The notes under the pieces: generated by a model
What the model was told of the DNA's origin: nothing
The model's input: the letters and a program-made list of their open reading frames with translations, nothing else
The model's database searches: none
Translations under genes and position numbers: made by a program
In this document: in pieces, positions 41,975 through 50,554 of the stretch
How positions within the stretch are numbered: position 1 is the first letter of the stretch
How the letters are laid out: the number at the start of each line of letters is the position of its first letter
Source: Salicibibacter cibarius
Lineage (GTDB): Bacteria > Bacillota > Bacilli > Bacillales > Marinococcaceae
Assembly (NCBI RefSeq): GCF_016495725.1
Contig: NZ_CP054705.1
Span: 4,030,001 to 4,094,000, forward strand
Length of the DNA stretch: 64,000 nt
Direction of reading: 5' to 3'

Positions 41975-43417
41975 TTAGACATCATCTTTCATACGAGTAT
42001 AATTAAGTTCAACTTGTTTCTTGATGTTTTCAGGCGGTGATTTGGTAAGCAAGCTAACAACAATCATTAGAATCAGTGAAACAGGTGTCGCAATAATGGG
42101 CTCGGAAACAAGCTCTCCTGGAGTTGCCACCAGGAAAAGAAAAGTAATAGCTCCACCGAGAATACCGGCAATCGCTCCTGGCGTATTCGCCCGACTCCAC
42201 CAAATCCCAAGGATTACTGGGAAACCGAAGGCAGACAATAAAAATCCACCTACCCAACCAACCATTATCGCAATCAACTGGGGAGGGTTCAAAGCTATCA
42301 GTATGCCGATAAAACCGGCGAACAGCATACAAATAAGCCCAATAGTGGTGACGGTTTTCTGCTTTGCCTTTTTATTAATCGCACCTTTATAAATATCTTG
42401 CGCTATACCTGCGGAAACGGCAAGGAGCATCGCATCTGCAGAAGACATGATGGCAGCAATCAAACCTGCAAGCATAATCCCGGCAAGAATCGGAGGTAAA
42501 TACTGCTCGATGACTGCAACGAAGATCATATCTGTATTATCCACTGTCCCTAGTAGATCAAGGTTCACTCCCGCGATGGTTATGAAGAGCCCAAAGACGA
42601 AAACTAATAAATACAATAAACAAGCCCACATGGCAGTCCGTCTTGCGATTTTTGCACTTTTAGCCGTGAAATTTCGCATCACGGCAGAAGGTGACACGAT
42701 TCCGAAAAACAAGAAAGAGATAAAGATCCCAAAATATGACATCCAGCCAAGTTGCACACTACCAAAATCAGGATCCACAGCGAAAGCGGACTGTACTAAC
42801 GCTCCAAATCCACCGTGATCAATAAAGATAGCAACAGCTAAAAGAAATAATCCTGCAACGATAATTATACCTTGAACTAAATCCGTATAAGTGATCGCCC
42901 ACATACCTCCTATAGCTGCATATATAATAAAACCCGCACCTATTAAAATAACAGCGGTAGGATATTCAATACCAAGTACATATTGGCCGATCAAGCCTGA
43001 AGCGGTTAATTGTGGAACCATATAAAATGTCATGCTAATGACAACAATAACTGCTGCAATAATTTGAACGGATTTTCCGTATCTTTTTGAGAAATATTCA
43101 GGTAAAGTGCGAACCCCCGAGCGTCTCATTTGACCGGCTGTAAGAAATAGCATAAATGGTAGAATCGCTATAGCACCAAATCCGTAAGCAAAAAAGAACG
43201 GGAGGCCAAATTCGACACCTGAACCGACTGTCCCCATTAGCGAACTGGCACTCGCTAGTGCTGCAAAAAGCGCGAATGCCCCTACAAAGCTATTAATGCG
43301 ACGGCCTGCTGCCCAATAATCATCTTCTGTGGACAATGCTCGTCGGGCAAAGTAGATCCCCATTACAATTACGACAATTAGGTAAACGACAATCATAAAG
43401 GTTTCCGTAACTTGCAT
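41975..43417 (-). CDS. Sodium:solute symporter family transporter
   Basis: A 480-residue SSS protein with about 13 membrane segments. It begins TFMIVVYLIVVIVMGIYFAR, has the helix GPMWAI-like GGMWAITYTDLVQGIIIV (about residues 162-180) and SSADAMLLAVSAGIAQDIY (about 320-340), all hallmarks of PutP/pantothenate-type symporters. It would import an amino acid or organic acid with sodium. CGGGGGATAT precedes the ATG. The small protein upstream and the cyclodeaminase downstream suggest a proline or hydroxyproline derivative as substrate. Confidence 0.88.
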   Translation of the reverse strand: MQVTETFMIVVYLIVVIVMGIYFARRALSTEDDYWAAGRRINSFVGAFALFAALASASSLMGTVGSGVEFGLPFFFAYGFGAIAILPFMLFLTAGQMRRSGVRTLPEYFSKRYGKSVQIIAAVIVVISMTFYMVPQLTASGLIGQYVLGIEYPTAVILIGAGFIIYAAIGGMWAITYTDLVQGIIIVAGLFLLAVAIFIDHGGFGALVQSAFAVDPDFGSVQLGWMSYFGIFISFLFFGIVSPSAVMRNFTAKSAKIARRTAMWACLLYLLVFVFGLFITIAGVNLDLLGTVDNTDMIFVAVIEQYLPPILAGIMLAGLIAAIMSSADAMLLAVSAGIAQDIYKGAINKKAKQKTVTTIGLICMLFAGFIGILIALNPPQLIAIMVGWVGGFLLSAFGFPVILGIWWSRANTPGAIAGILGGAITFLFLVATPGELVSEPIIATPVSLILMIVVSLLTKSPPENIKKQVELNYTRMKDDV

Positions 43418-43445
43418 ATCGCATATCCCCCGTTTTCAATTTTAT

Positions 43446-43703
43446 TTATGCTATGTCATTTTCCTTTTCGTCTTTCTCATCCAATGTTTCATCTTCAATC
43501 GATTCCATCCATCTCACATATATAATGGTCAACAATAACCAAATAAACAATGAGCCAAACATGAGCCAACCGACAAGAGATATTTCATAGAAGTAGATAT
43601 CCGTGGGCCACCAAGCAAAAACGAATACAATCACGGCTAATAACACCCAAAGTAATTTACCCCCTGGTTCTGCGAGAAAACTTCTCTCCTTACTTTTACT
43701 CAT
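43446..43703 (-). CDS. Small two-helix membrane protein beside the SSS symporter
   Basis: An 85-residue protein with two membrane segments (about residues 17-33 and 42-65) and an acidic tail, EDETLDEKDEKEN. Small proteins with this layout, such as DUF997/YhdT-like companions, are often encoded just before SSS symporters and are thought to be their small subunits. ATG 43703 is chosen for its AAAGGAAG site; the longer frame from 43781 has none. It is 28 bases before the symporter gene. Confidence 0.7.
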   Translation of the reverse strand: MSKSKERSFLAEPGGKLLWVLLAVIVFVFAWWPTDIYFYEISLVGWLMFGSLFIWLLLTIIYVRWMESIEDETLDEKDEKENDIA

Positions 43704-43983
43704 AAATATCTTCCTTTCTGTATCATATATCGCTTTCTTTACTATCTGTATTTCACGCCACCGACCATTTACGCCAATCATTGTGGAGACCTAAAGCAAT
43801 TATTTATGGATCGAATTCCCCCTAACCCTTGACATGTGTGTAAGAGCCGGACAAAAGTTTTGCGTTCTGTTATTGTAATGTTCAAAAATGAACAATTAAA
43901 TGACGAAACATGCTATCCTCTCGCTAAAAGGCTATCATGGTCTTCATTGTTTGGGAGAATCCATAAACTTTGTTTCTTAAATG

Positions 43984-44244
43984 TTAGGTGGCATTTTTCG
44001 GTAAGGATTTGTGCATAGCCTGTTGAATGAATCGATCTGCCACGGTCGGATACATAATTTCCTCTTCACTCCATCCGGTTTCCGAGTTTAGGCCCGACGG
44101 ACGGATTGAGGCTGGTAAGTACCAGCTTGAAGATCTTCTAGCAGCGACAATCTTCAAATGATTAGCCTTCAGCTCTCGTACAGGCATCTCATTCGCACCA
44201 TGGGTCCCTTTGTTACGTTCCACTTCATGCAGAGCAGATAACAA
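43984..44244 (-). pseudogene. Group II intron reverse transcriptase fragment
   Basis: About 86 residues of the N-terminal part of a group II intron maturase. ALHEVERNKGTHGANEMPVR corresponds to the RVExNKGxxGxDxM start, and MYPTVADRFIQQAMHK to the GIPTVxDRxxQQA motif of domain RT1/2. The RxLGIP segment between them is distorted and the catalytic YADD part is missing. The frame also breaks at the N-terminal edge. It is a dead remnant on the minus strand. Confidence 0.75.
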
Positions 44245-44302
44245 GCTTCATAGCTTCATTAAGTGTTGCGTACGCAAAGGGACCCTTCTCCTTAAACGAC
44301 CT

Positions 44303-44372
44303 ACCTGCTAAAGCAGGTGGATTTGGACATAAATTGTCCGCGACTGAAAGTCGCATTTCAGACTGAAGTCTG
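44303..44372 (-). repeat. Three short hairpins at the downstream end of the IS200-type element
   Basis: ACCTGCT/AGCAGGT (44303-44318), GCGACT/AGTCGC (44340-44354) and CAGACT/AGTCTG (44359-44372) are perfect small stems in series just past the TnpA stop. Subterminal hairpins recognised by TnpA are the hallmark of IS200/IS605 ends. Which one is the actual end cannot be read with certainty. Confidence 0.6.
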
Positions 44373-44414
44373 CTGAAAGACCTTAAGCTCAAGCATACTG
44401 ATTTTGACTGGAAC

Positions 44415-44846
44415 TCAATCATCAATTCTGAATATATCGTTCCTCTTCTCGCTGGTCTGGTTTTCGATATAATTTCTAATGATTTCTTCCGTCACATTTC
44501 CTACTGTTGCACAAAAATATCCTCTCGCCCATAAGTGCTGACCCCAATATCTTTTCTTCAGGGCGGGGAATTCGTCTTGGATTAACCTTGATGATCTCCC
44601 TTTGAGATATTGCAATATCTTACTCGGTGCTATGCTCGGCGGACAGGACAATAATAAGTGAATATGGTCTTTCCCTACACTTCCTTGTAGTATCGTGATC
44701 CCTCTCGCTTCACATCCTTGTCTGATTAGTTCCCTTACTCGGTGGGCAATGTCGCCACGTAACACATGATATCTATACTTTGTAACCCATATAATGTGGT
44801 ATTTGATGTCATAGACCGCGTGGCTACTTCTTTTGTATTCATCCAT
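44415..44846 (-). CDS. tnpA: IS200/IS605-family TnpA (Y1 HUH transposase)
   Basis: A 143-residue transposase of normal length. It begins with SHAVYDIKYHIIWVTKYRYH, the IS200 signature. The metal-binding HUH pair is GKDHIHLLLSCPP (about residues 59-71), and the catalytic tyrosine is in TEEIIRNYIENQ (about residue 126). Such enzymes move single-stranded DNA without target duplication. It starts at ATG 44846 behind GAGGTGAG. No TnpB gene accompanies it. It appears intact and lies next to group II intron debris. Confidence 0.92.
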   Translation of the reverse strand: MDEYKRSSHAVYDIKYHIIWVTKYRYHVLRGDIAHRVRELIRQGCEARGITILQGSVGKDHIHLLLSCPPSIAPSKILQYLKGRSSRLIQDEFPALKKRYWGQHLWARGYFCATVGNVTEEIIRNYIENQTSEKRNDIFRIDD

Positions 44847-45143
44847 ACTCTCACCTCGGTTTAAGTATGGACATTCAAAGGCAAGGCTAAAAGCTTATAC
44901 CGTCTAAAGACGGTGGAGTTAGACCACGCTTCTATAACTTAAATGATTCAGTCCTCCCAATCCTTCCAGATCAGTCCGATACTACGACTTCGGTTAACCT
45001 CTGACCGTTCAGCGAACACTTACATATTCAGTTACGGCGTGTACACGGTATCTCGACCAGATCTCCAGGATAATCATCACCACCGATTTATAAACCGAAT
45101 CCCAAAATCTGCCGTAAAAACAAGCGGGATAATAGAGGTTATT
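44847..45143 (+). other. Non-coding stretch with an IS200 end hairpin
   Basis: ACCGTC/GACGGT (44899-44914) is a likely left-end hairpin of the IS200-type element. From 44940 to 45130 no frame is supported. Its position upstream of the intron RT fragment on the same strand allows it to be intron RNA, but I see no diagnostic motif. Confidence 0.4.
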
Positions 45144-46523
45144 TTAGTTCTTCATGTTTGTTTCCTTAGCCTGTGTATATATTGAAGTTTCGTCGGAGTT
45201 AATGTTCACCGAACTTGATTCTTCTAAAGTCATATTTTTTGTTTCCGGTGCCATAGTTAAAGAAATTATCCACCCTATGAAATATAATCCTGCGCAAAAA
45301 AACAGTGTGGCTTGTAGTCCAAATGTATCCAATATCAAAGGGAATACGAATGTACTGGAAGCTGCGCCTACACGACTAAACCCTGAGGCAAATCCAAAGG
45401 CCGTAGCTCTGATATTGGTCGGAAAAAGTTCATTTGGATAAATCCATTGAAGAGTTTGCATTCCCGTATTAAATATTCCATAGATAACGAATATTGTAAG
45501 TACTAATACAAATGGAAATGCATAATTAGCCATTATGCCTAAAACCGCTATGCATATACCCGATATTAAAAATGGATATGTGAGAACCGGCCTTCGTCCC
45601 CACTTCTCGATCGCATAAAGTGCTGGCAATATACCAAGTAAATAAAGCACATTAATAACCGCCGATCCCAAAAATTCTGCATCATCAACTGCTCCGAAAC
45701 CTGCAAGAATTTGTGGAATAAAAAGACCGATTGCAAACAAAGGAGCTACTTGCAAACACCAAAATAAAGAAAGAAAAACGGTCCGTCTTCCGTATCCATT
45801 TTTAAAGATATCAATGTAGGATGTTTTTTTCTTCGGTACTGTTGCTTCTTTAGGCAGCGAAACACCTTCCCCCAAAAACTTTTTTATTGTTTCTTGTGCC
45901 TCTTTCATTCTACCTTTACTCGCTAACCAAAGTGGAGATTCTGGCATTCCTATCCGTGCAATGAGGAGAATAATCGCTGGCAATGCGACACTTATCAGCA
46001 TCCAACGCCAACTATCATCTCCTATGGGTAACATCAAATAACCAACTACATAAGAAAGGGCATATCCTACAAACCAAAGCCCTATCATCCCCCCTAATAT
46101 TGCACCCCTTCTTTTTTTAGGTGAAAACTCTCCCATTAAAGAGCCTGCGATTGGATAATCAGCACCGACTGCAATACCTAGAATTATACGTAAAACCACC
46201 AATTGGAGAGCTTCAGTTACAAAAAACATTAATATTGAAGTAATTAGAATAATAATAGTATCAAGGATGAACATTTTCTTTCTACCTATAATGTCGGTTA
46301 CATAACCAAAAATAGCTCCACCGAAAAACATACCTATAAATAAACTTGATGCCATTAAACCCATCATCAGAGCTGACATTTGAAATTCTGTTTCAAAAAC
46401 TGCCATTGCAATTGCAATAATTCCTATTGCATAACCATCAATAAATGCACTTCCGCTGGTAACACCGAACATTCTTAAATGAAACTTATTAAAAGGCACA
46501 TCCTCAATTGTTTTATGGCTCAT
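45144..46523 (-). CDS. MFS transporter of the metabolite:H+ symporter type
   Basis: A 459-residue transporter with 12 membrane segments. The MFS motif after helix 2 is GYVTDIIGRKKMFILDT (about residues 73-89), and the helix 4-5 loop GADYPIAGSLMGEFSPKKRR is typical of the sugar/aromatic-acid:H+ symporter groups. The second half repeats YAIEKWGRRPVLT. It is encoded downstream of the AcnX genes and starts at ATG 46523 behind GAGGAGGAAG, so it probably imports their substrate, perhaps a hydroxyproline. Confidence 0.85.
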   Translation of the reverse strand: MSHKTIEDVPFNKFHLRMFGVTSGSAFIDGYAIGIIAIAMAVFETEFQMSALMMGLMASSLFIGMFFGGAIFGYVTDIIGRKKMFILDTIIILITSILMFFVTEALQLVVLRIILGIAVGADYPIAGSLMGEFSPKKRRGAILGGMIGLWFVGYALSYVVGYLMLPIGDDSWRWMLISVALPAIILLIARIGMPESPLWLASKGRMKEAQETIKKFLGEGVSLPKEATVPKKKTSYIDIFKNGYGRRTVFLSLFWCLQVAPLFAIGLFIPQILAGFGAVDDAEFLGSAVINVLYLLGILPALYAIEKWGRRPVLTYPFLISGICIAVLGIMANYAFPFVLVLTIFVIYGIFNTGMQTLQWIYPNELFPTNIRATAFGFASGFSRVGAASSTFVFPLILDTFGLQATLFFCAGLYFIGWIISLTMAPETKNMTLEESSSVNINSDETSIYTQAKETNMKN

Positions 46524-46574
46524 GGTCTTCCTCCTCAGGTTAAATATTTATAATGTTGAAACCCGCTATGAAAG

Positions 46575-47830
46575 CTAAAGAGGCATCGTTATGCTTAATT
46601 TACCATCTATAGCTGTTTGAACACAGTTTTCCATACTGCCAAAATAAATACCACGGTCTAGCAAACCAGGGCCATAATGAGCAAATTTTCCTGAGTTAGT
46701 CATTAGTGTATGCTTGCTTTTAGAAATAATAGAATTATTGAGCATACACAGGCATATATTCGTATTGAAACGGGCTCCGAACTTTTCAATTTCTGCTACT
46801 AATCCCTTGTTCTTTGCTCTTTCGTAAACAAAATCATTGGTAGTTATTAGAAACTCTATTCTTGGATCACAGTATTTCCCTGAGACAAGTTCTGATAACT
46901 TATAACATTCATCTAATGAAAAATGGGGACTTCCCATGAGTACTTGATCAACCTTTTGGAAGTGAGCTGTGGACAATTTTTTCCAAACATCTATAAGCTC
47001 ATCTCTAGTTATCTCCCATTCTTCAGGGGGATCATTATCACCAAAGGCAGCCTCAATTGTCGGCGCCTCAGGTGTAATTCCGACCATATGGAACATTCCC
47101 ACTGCTCCTGCAGTGGCTGCTGCTGCACCAAAAGCTTTTAGATCATCTGAAGAGGGGGAATCTGGTAAGCCGTCAATGACTGGAACTCCACTCCCCACAT
47201 AACTGCCCACAAGATAACCCAATACTGGATAAAATGTAGAGTCAATTTTTCTTAGATCAGGCAATTTAATAAGAATAGTTCCAAGCCGCTCTTTATTCAA
47301 ATGATATCCCGATAATGGAACTCTCCCGGTTAGGGCTGCGCAAATATCAATAAAATCACCGTAACGATTTGTACGAGATCCAATCACACTGTTCGCGTAT
47401 GCTACAGCATTTGACTCTGCCCAAGCAATGTGTTCACCAAAAACAGGTGGATCAGGTAACTGATACGGAGCGCAAGTAAAGGTGGGTTTTGCACCCATAT
47501 GTTCGTAGGCAAGTGCAAGACGATCAGCCATCATTGCATAGTTCTCGCTCACCCCTTGTTCTTGCCATCGACTACGATCAATTGAGATAGCGTTCATAGT
47601 TGTGGGAACAATTATATTCCCCCTTCTTGTACTAAGGTTTCTGCGAAATGTAAACTAGCTTTGCCTGTATAAATACAACCGTCAATATGCGCGCGAGTAA
47701 TGTCGATTAAGCTAGTAGCGCCTTGTACCTCTGCCATACGTAACAATATTCGCATAGCAATTTGACTAGCAGCCCCATGATATCCATCTAAAATGTCTTT
47801 ATCATAATCAGATAACTCGACATTGCTCAT
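46575..47830 (-). pseudogene. Aconitase X large subunit, frameshifted
   Basis: The first part (ATG 47830, GAGGAG site) reads DYDKDILDGYHGAASQIAMR and RAHIDGCIYTGKASLHFAET, then LVQEGGI and a stop at 47612. In the next frame the protein continues IIVPTTMNAISIDRSRWQEQ, then AESNAVAYANSVIGSRTNRY and DICAALTGRVPLSGYH to the end at 46575. The join lies in a run of five G where six would restore one frame of about 418 residues. AcnX proteins include cis-3-hydroxy-L-proline dehydratase, which gives pyrroline-2-carboxylate. Apart from the shift the gene looks intact, so a sequencing error or slippage must be considered. Confidence 0.85.
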
Positions 47831-47884
47831 AATTAAAAAAACTCCTCTTGCCATATTTACAAAATACAAATTATTTGCTTTAAA

Positions 47885-48298
47885 TTATGATCGGAGTACA
47901 ATTACTTCTCCATCAATACGAGCGTAAGATGCATTCAGAACTAAATTAAAAGAATCATTGTCTAAAACAAGGATAGGAAGTTGCCTCACAAAAATCTCAT
48001 CACAAACGATTGCCCCTAAGGAAATAATCTCATCTGGTTTGTTTATTACAATTGCAGAAGGAGCAGTATTCTCCATAATTGCCTCTAACAAAACACCACT
48101 TCCACTACTAGATCCTCGTCCCGATGGTAAAGCTAATATCTCGCCGGAGATTTTATGCCCGTGAAGAGGATGATGACGATCCACAATTTTACCACTTGAG
48201 GGATCAAACCCACCCCAAAAACTTAAAGATTTCGTTGTTCCTATAATATTCCCTTCACCTTTTCCTTGAACAAGTGGAGCTCCCCTTATTTTTATCAT
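47885..48298 (-). CDS. Aconitase X small subunit (DUF126, swivel domain)
   Basis: A 137-residue protein. LSFWGGFDPSSGKIVDRHHP (about residues 25-44) and LPSGRGSSSGSGVLLEAI (about 58-75) are the defining motifs of the AcnX swivel domain. In type II AcnX enzymes it is separate and joins the large subunit to form the dehydratase, for example cis-3-hydroxyproline dehydratase. ATG 48298 follows AAAAAGGA. It directly precedes the large-subunit gene, as expected for an operon pair. Confidence 0.88.
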   Translation of the reverse strand: MIKIRGAPLVQGKGEGNIIGTTKSLSFWGGFDPSSGKIVDRHHPLHGHKISGEILALPSGRGSSSGSGVLLEAIMENTAPSAIVINKPDEIISLGAIVCDEIFVRQLPILVLDNDSFNLVLNASYARIDGEVIVLRS

Positions 48299-48422
48299 TC
48301 CTTTTTATCCTTACTTGAAATTTGATAATGTCTGATATTTTGTAGAGTTTCATGCATAACGACAACCTCCTGCTACTGGAACAGTTATAGGTAATCCTGC
48401 TGATAGAGAATCAACTTTCAAA

Positions 48423-50417
48423 TTAAAGTATCCTCCCCACATTTGCTCCTTCAAAAATTGCGTCACTCAAGCGCCTTGGTGCAATGGCATCACCAATAAG
48501 ATGTAATTCAAGATCAGGTATAACCTGGGCTATTTGATCGTATAGTCTGTTCTCTGCTGATTGATACCCAACTAGCACAACAAGATCGGCATCCTTGATG
48601 ATCTTCTTGTGATCAGACCAAACGTTACTTAGTTGAATACCTTCATCTTTTTGACCAATCAACGAATGGTTTGGGAGAAGGGTAATGTTATTTTGGGTCA
48701 AAAGACGATATATTTCTGGTTTTTGCATTTCATCGAGATCTTCAGCTACGGACCACAGCGGCGTAGCAAGTTCAACCTGTGAGGCACCAGCATTTGCTAT
48801 AAAATTCGATATACTAGCTCCACGAAACTTACCTTCTTGGTCATAGATCAAAACCTTAATCCCTGGTTCAATTGAAACCTTACCGTCCAAAACATCAATA
48901 TCCGTTACACAGCGGGTCCTCATCTTCTTGGTTATACTGGAAATGCTTGGATTAGATCCTGTTGCAATAACAACGACATCTGGATTCAAAGATAACAATG
49001 TTTCTGGTGACACTTCTGTTCCACAACGAACATCGATACTTAGTCTTGTTAACTCTTTTTCAAGCCACTTGATGTGTTCGCCGTAATGAGGCCGTTCAGG
49101 AGCAGCTGACGCTGAGACCACTTGTCCTCCAAGATAATTTTCACGCTCCATCAGTATTACCTCAAGTCCACGTTCAGCAGCCACGCGAGCTGCCTCCATT
49201 CCCGCAGGACCCCCTCCGACGATGATCATCCGCCGAATACTTGTTGCTGATTGATAATTTTCCAATGTTTCGTCTTCTATCGCGGGGTTAACAGTACAAA
49301 TCATCGGCATTCCCGAATACAACCTTCCAATACAACCCTCAGTACAGGCATTGCACGGCCGAATACGAGAAATTTCTCCTTCCATTGCTTTTTTAGGCAA
49401 ATCAGGATCAGCTATGATTGCGCGTGTCATACCAACTAGATCACAATCCCCGGCAACTAAAGCCCTTTCGGCCTGATAAGGATCAAAGATTCGCCCAGCC
49501 ACTAACACCGGGACAGAAAGGTTCTCTTTCATTCTATGTGCTGCATGGTTATAAGTACCACGTGAAAAAGTATCTCCAGGAACAACACCTGCTTGTCCAG
49601 CATAAGATGCAGCATTCCCACCAGAAATATTAAAAAGGTCAATATGGTCTAACTCATCAAGCCTCATAGCAATCTCAATCATATCATTTTGATCAAGCCC
49701 CAAATCATCAGTAATCAGATCTCCAGCCATTCTAAAACCGATAATAAAATCATCCGAGACAGCTTCGGCTACTGCTTCAATAACCTCTACGGAAAATCGC
49801 ATACGTCCAGTCAAGTCTCCTCCGTAACGATCTGTTCGGTTATTAATGTATGGACTCCAAAATTGTTCAATCAGGTGACCTCCGAAAGACGTGATTTCAA
49901 TTCCATCCCAGCCACACCTTTCAAGCCGCGCAGCTGCTTCAGCGAAGGCTTCCACAATTGACGGTATTTCATCGGTACGTAATACATGTGGTATTTCACG
50001 ATGTACACCCTCTGGAATTTCAGATGGCGCCTGAAGGGGCCGACCACTTATAGAAGAATTTCCACGTCTACCCATATGTGTCGCTTGAGATATGATGAGA
50101 GCATCATGTTTATGAACCCTTTCAGCAAGATCCTTCAATAAAGGTTCATTTTCAGGATTCCATAGACTTACTGATCCGTACGAAGCAGATGATTCCCTGT
50201 ACACACTCGCAGAACCAAATGCCATAATTAAACCAGCTCCTCCGGCTGCTTTTTGCTCGAGATAACTAACGTGCCGCTCAATTAACAACCCAGAATCAAA
50301 CCCTGGAGCATGAGCGGTCGATACTATCCTGTTCTTTACTTCTCGTTTGCCGATACGGTGAGCACTGAACAAAGTCTTGAAATCGTTCCTTGTATCTATA
50401 TTTTGATTAATACTCAT
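48423..50417 (-). CDS. Old-yellow-enzyme/FAD fusion flavoprotein (demethylase or dienoyl reductase type)
   Basis: A 664-residue three-cofactor enzyme. An FMN TIM barrel (residues 1-350) has NRIVSTAHAPGF, QATHMGRRG and WSPYINNRTDRYGGDLTGR. The 4Fe-4S site is CNACTEGCIGRLYSGMPMIC (C-x2-C-x3-C-x11-C). A FAD/NAD part begins at MIIVGGGPAGMEAARVAAER. The family includes 2,4-dienoyl-CoA reductase, trimethylamine dehydrogenase and N-methylproline demethylase. AAGGAGGAGA precedes the ATG. With a second homologue upstream and AcnX downstream, demethylation of an N-methylated proline is a reasonable but unproven role. Confidence 0.8.
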   Translation of the reverse strand: MSINQNIDTRNDFKTLFSAHRIGKREVKNRIVSTAHAPGFDSGLLIERHVSYLEQKAAGGAGLIMAFGSASVYRESSASYGSVSLWNPENEPLLKDLAERVHKHDALIISQATHMGRRGNSSISGRPLQAPSEIPEGVHREIPHVLRTDEIPSIVEAFAEAAARLERCGWDGIEITSFGGHLIEQFWSPYINNRTDRYGGDLTGRMRFSVEVIEAVAEAVSDDFIIGFRMAGDLITDDLGLDQNDMIEIAMRLDELDHIDLFNISGGNAASYAGQAGVVPGDTFSRGTYNHAAHRMKENLSVPVLVAGRIFDPYQAERALVAGDCDLVGMTRAIIADPDLPKKAMEGEISRIRPCNACTEGCIGRLYSGMPMICTVNPAIEDETLENYQSATSIRRMIIVGGGPAGMEAARVAAERGLEVILMERENYLGGQVVSASAAPERPHYGEHIKWLEKELTRLSIDVRCGTEVSPETLLSLNPDVVVIATGSNPSISSITKKMRTRCVTDIDVLDGKVSIEPGIKVLIYDQEGKFRGASISNFIANAGASQVELATPLWSVAEDLDEMQKPEIYRLLTQNNITLLPNHSLIGQKDEGIQLSNVWSDHKKIIKDADLVVLVGYQSAENRLYDQIAQVIPDLELHLIGDAIAPRRLSDAIFEGANVGRIL

Positions 50418-50554
50418 TCTTTCTCCTCCTTGTGAAAATAATCTAAGAATTCACCTAGGTTGGTGTGACAATGGTTTCCCACTATCCACCACGTTTATAG
50501 TTGCGTTGAAATTGCAGGTATGGGGTAGCTATAAAAGGTTATTTAAAAAATGCA

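Noticed and set aside
43782-43983. Sigma-54 promoter for the SSS symporter genes
   Set aside because: GG-like elements are present but the 10-base spacing to GC is not met.
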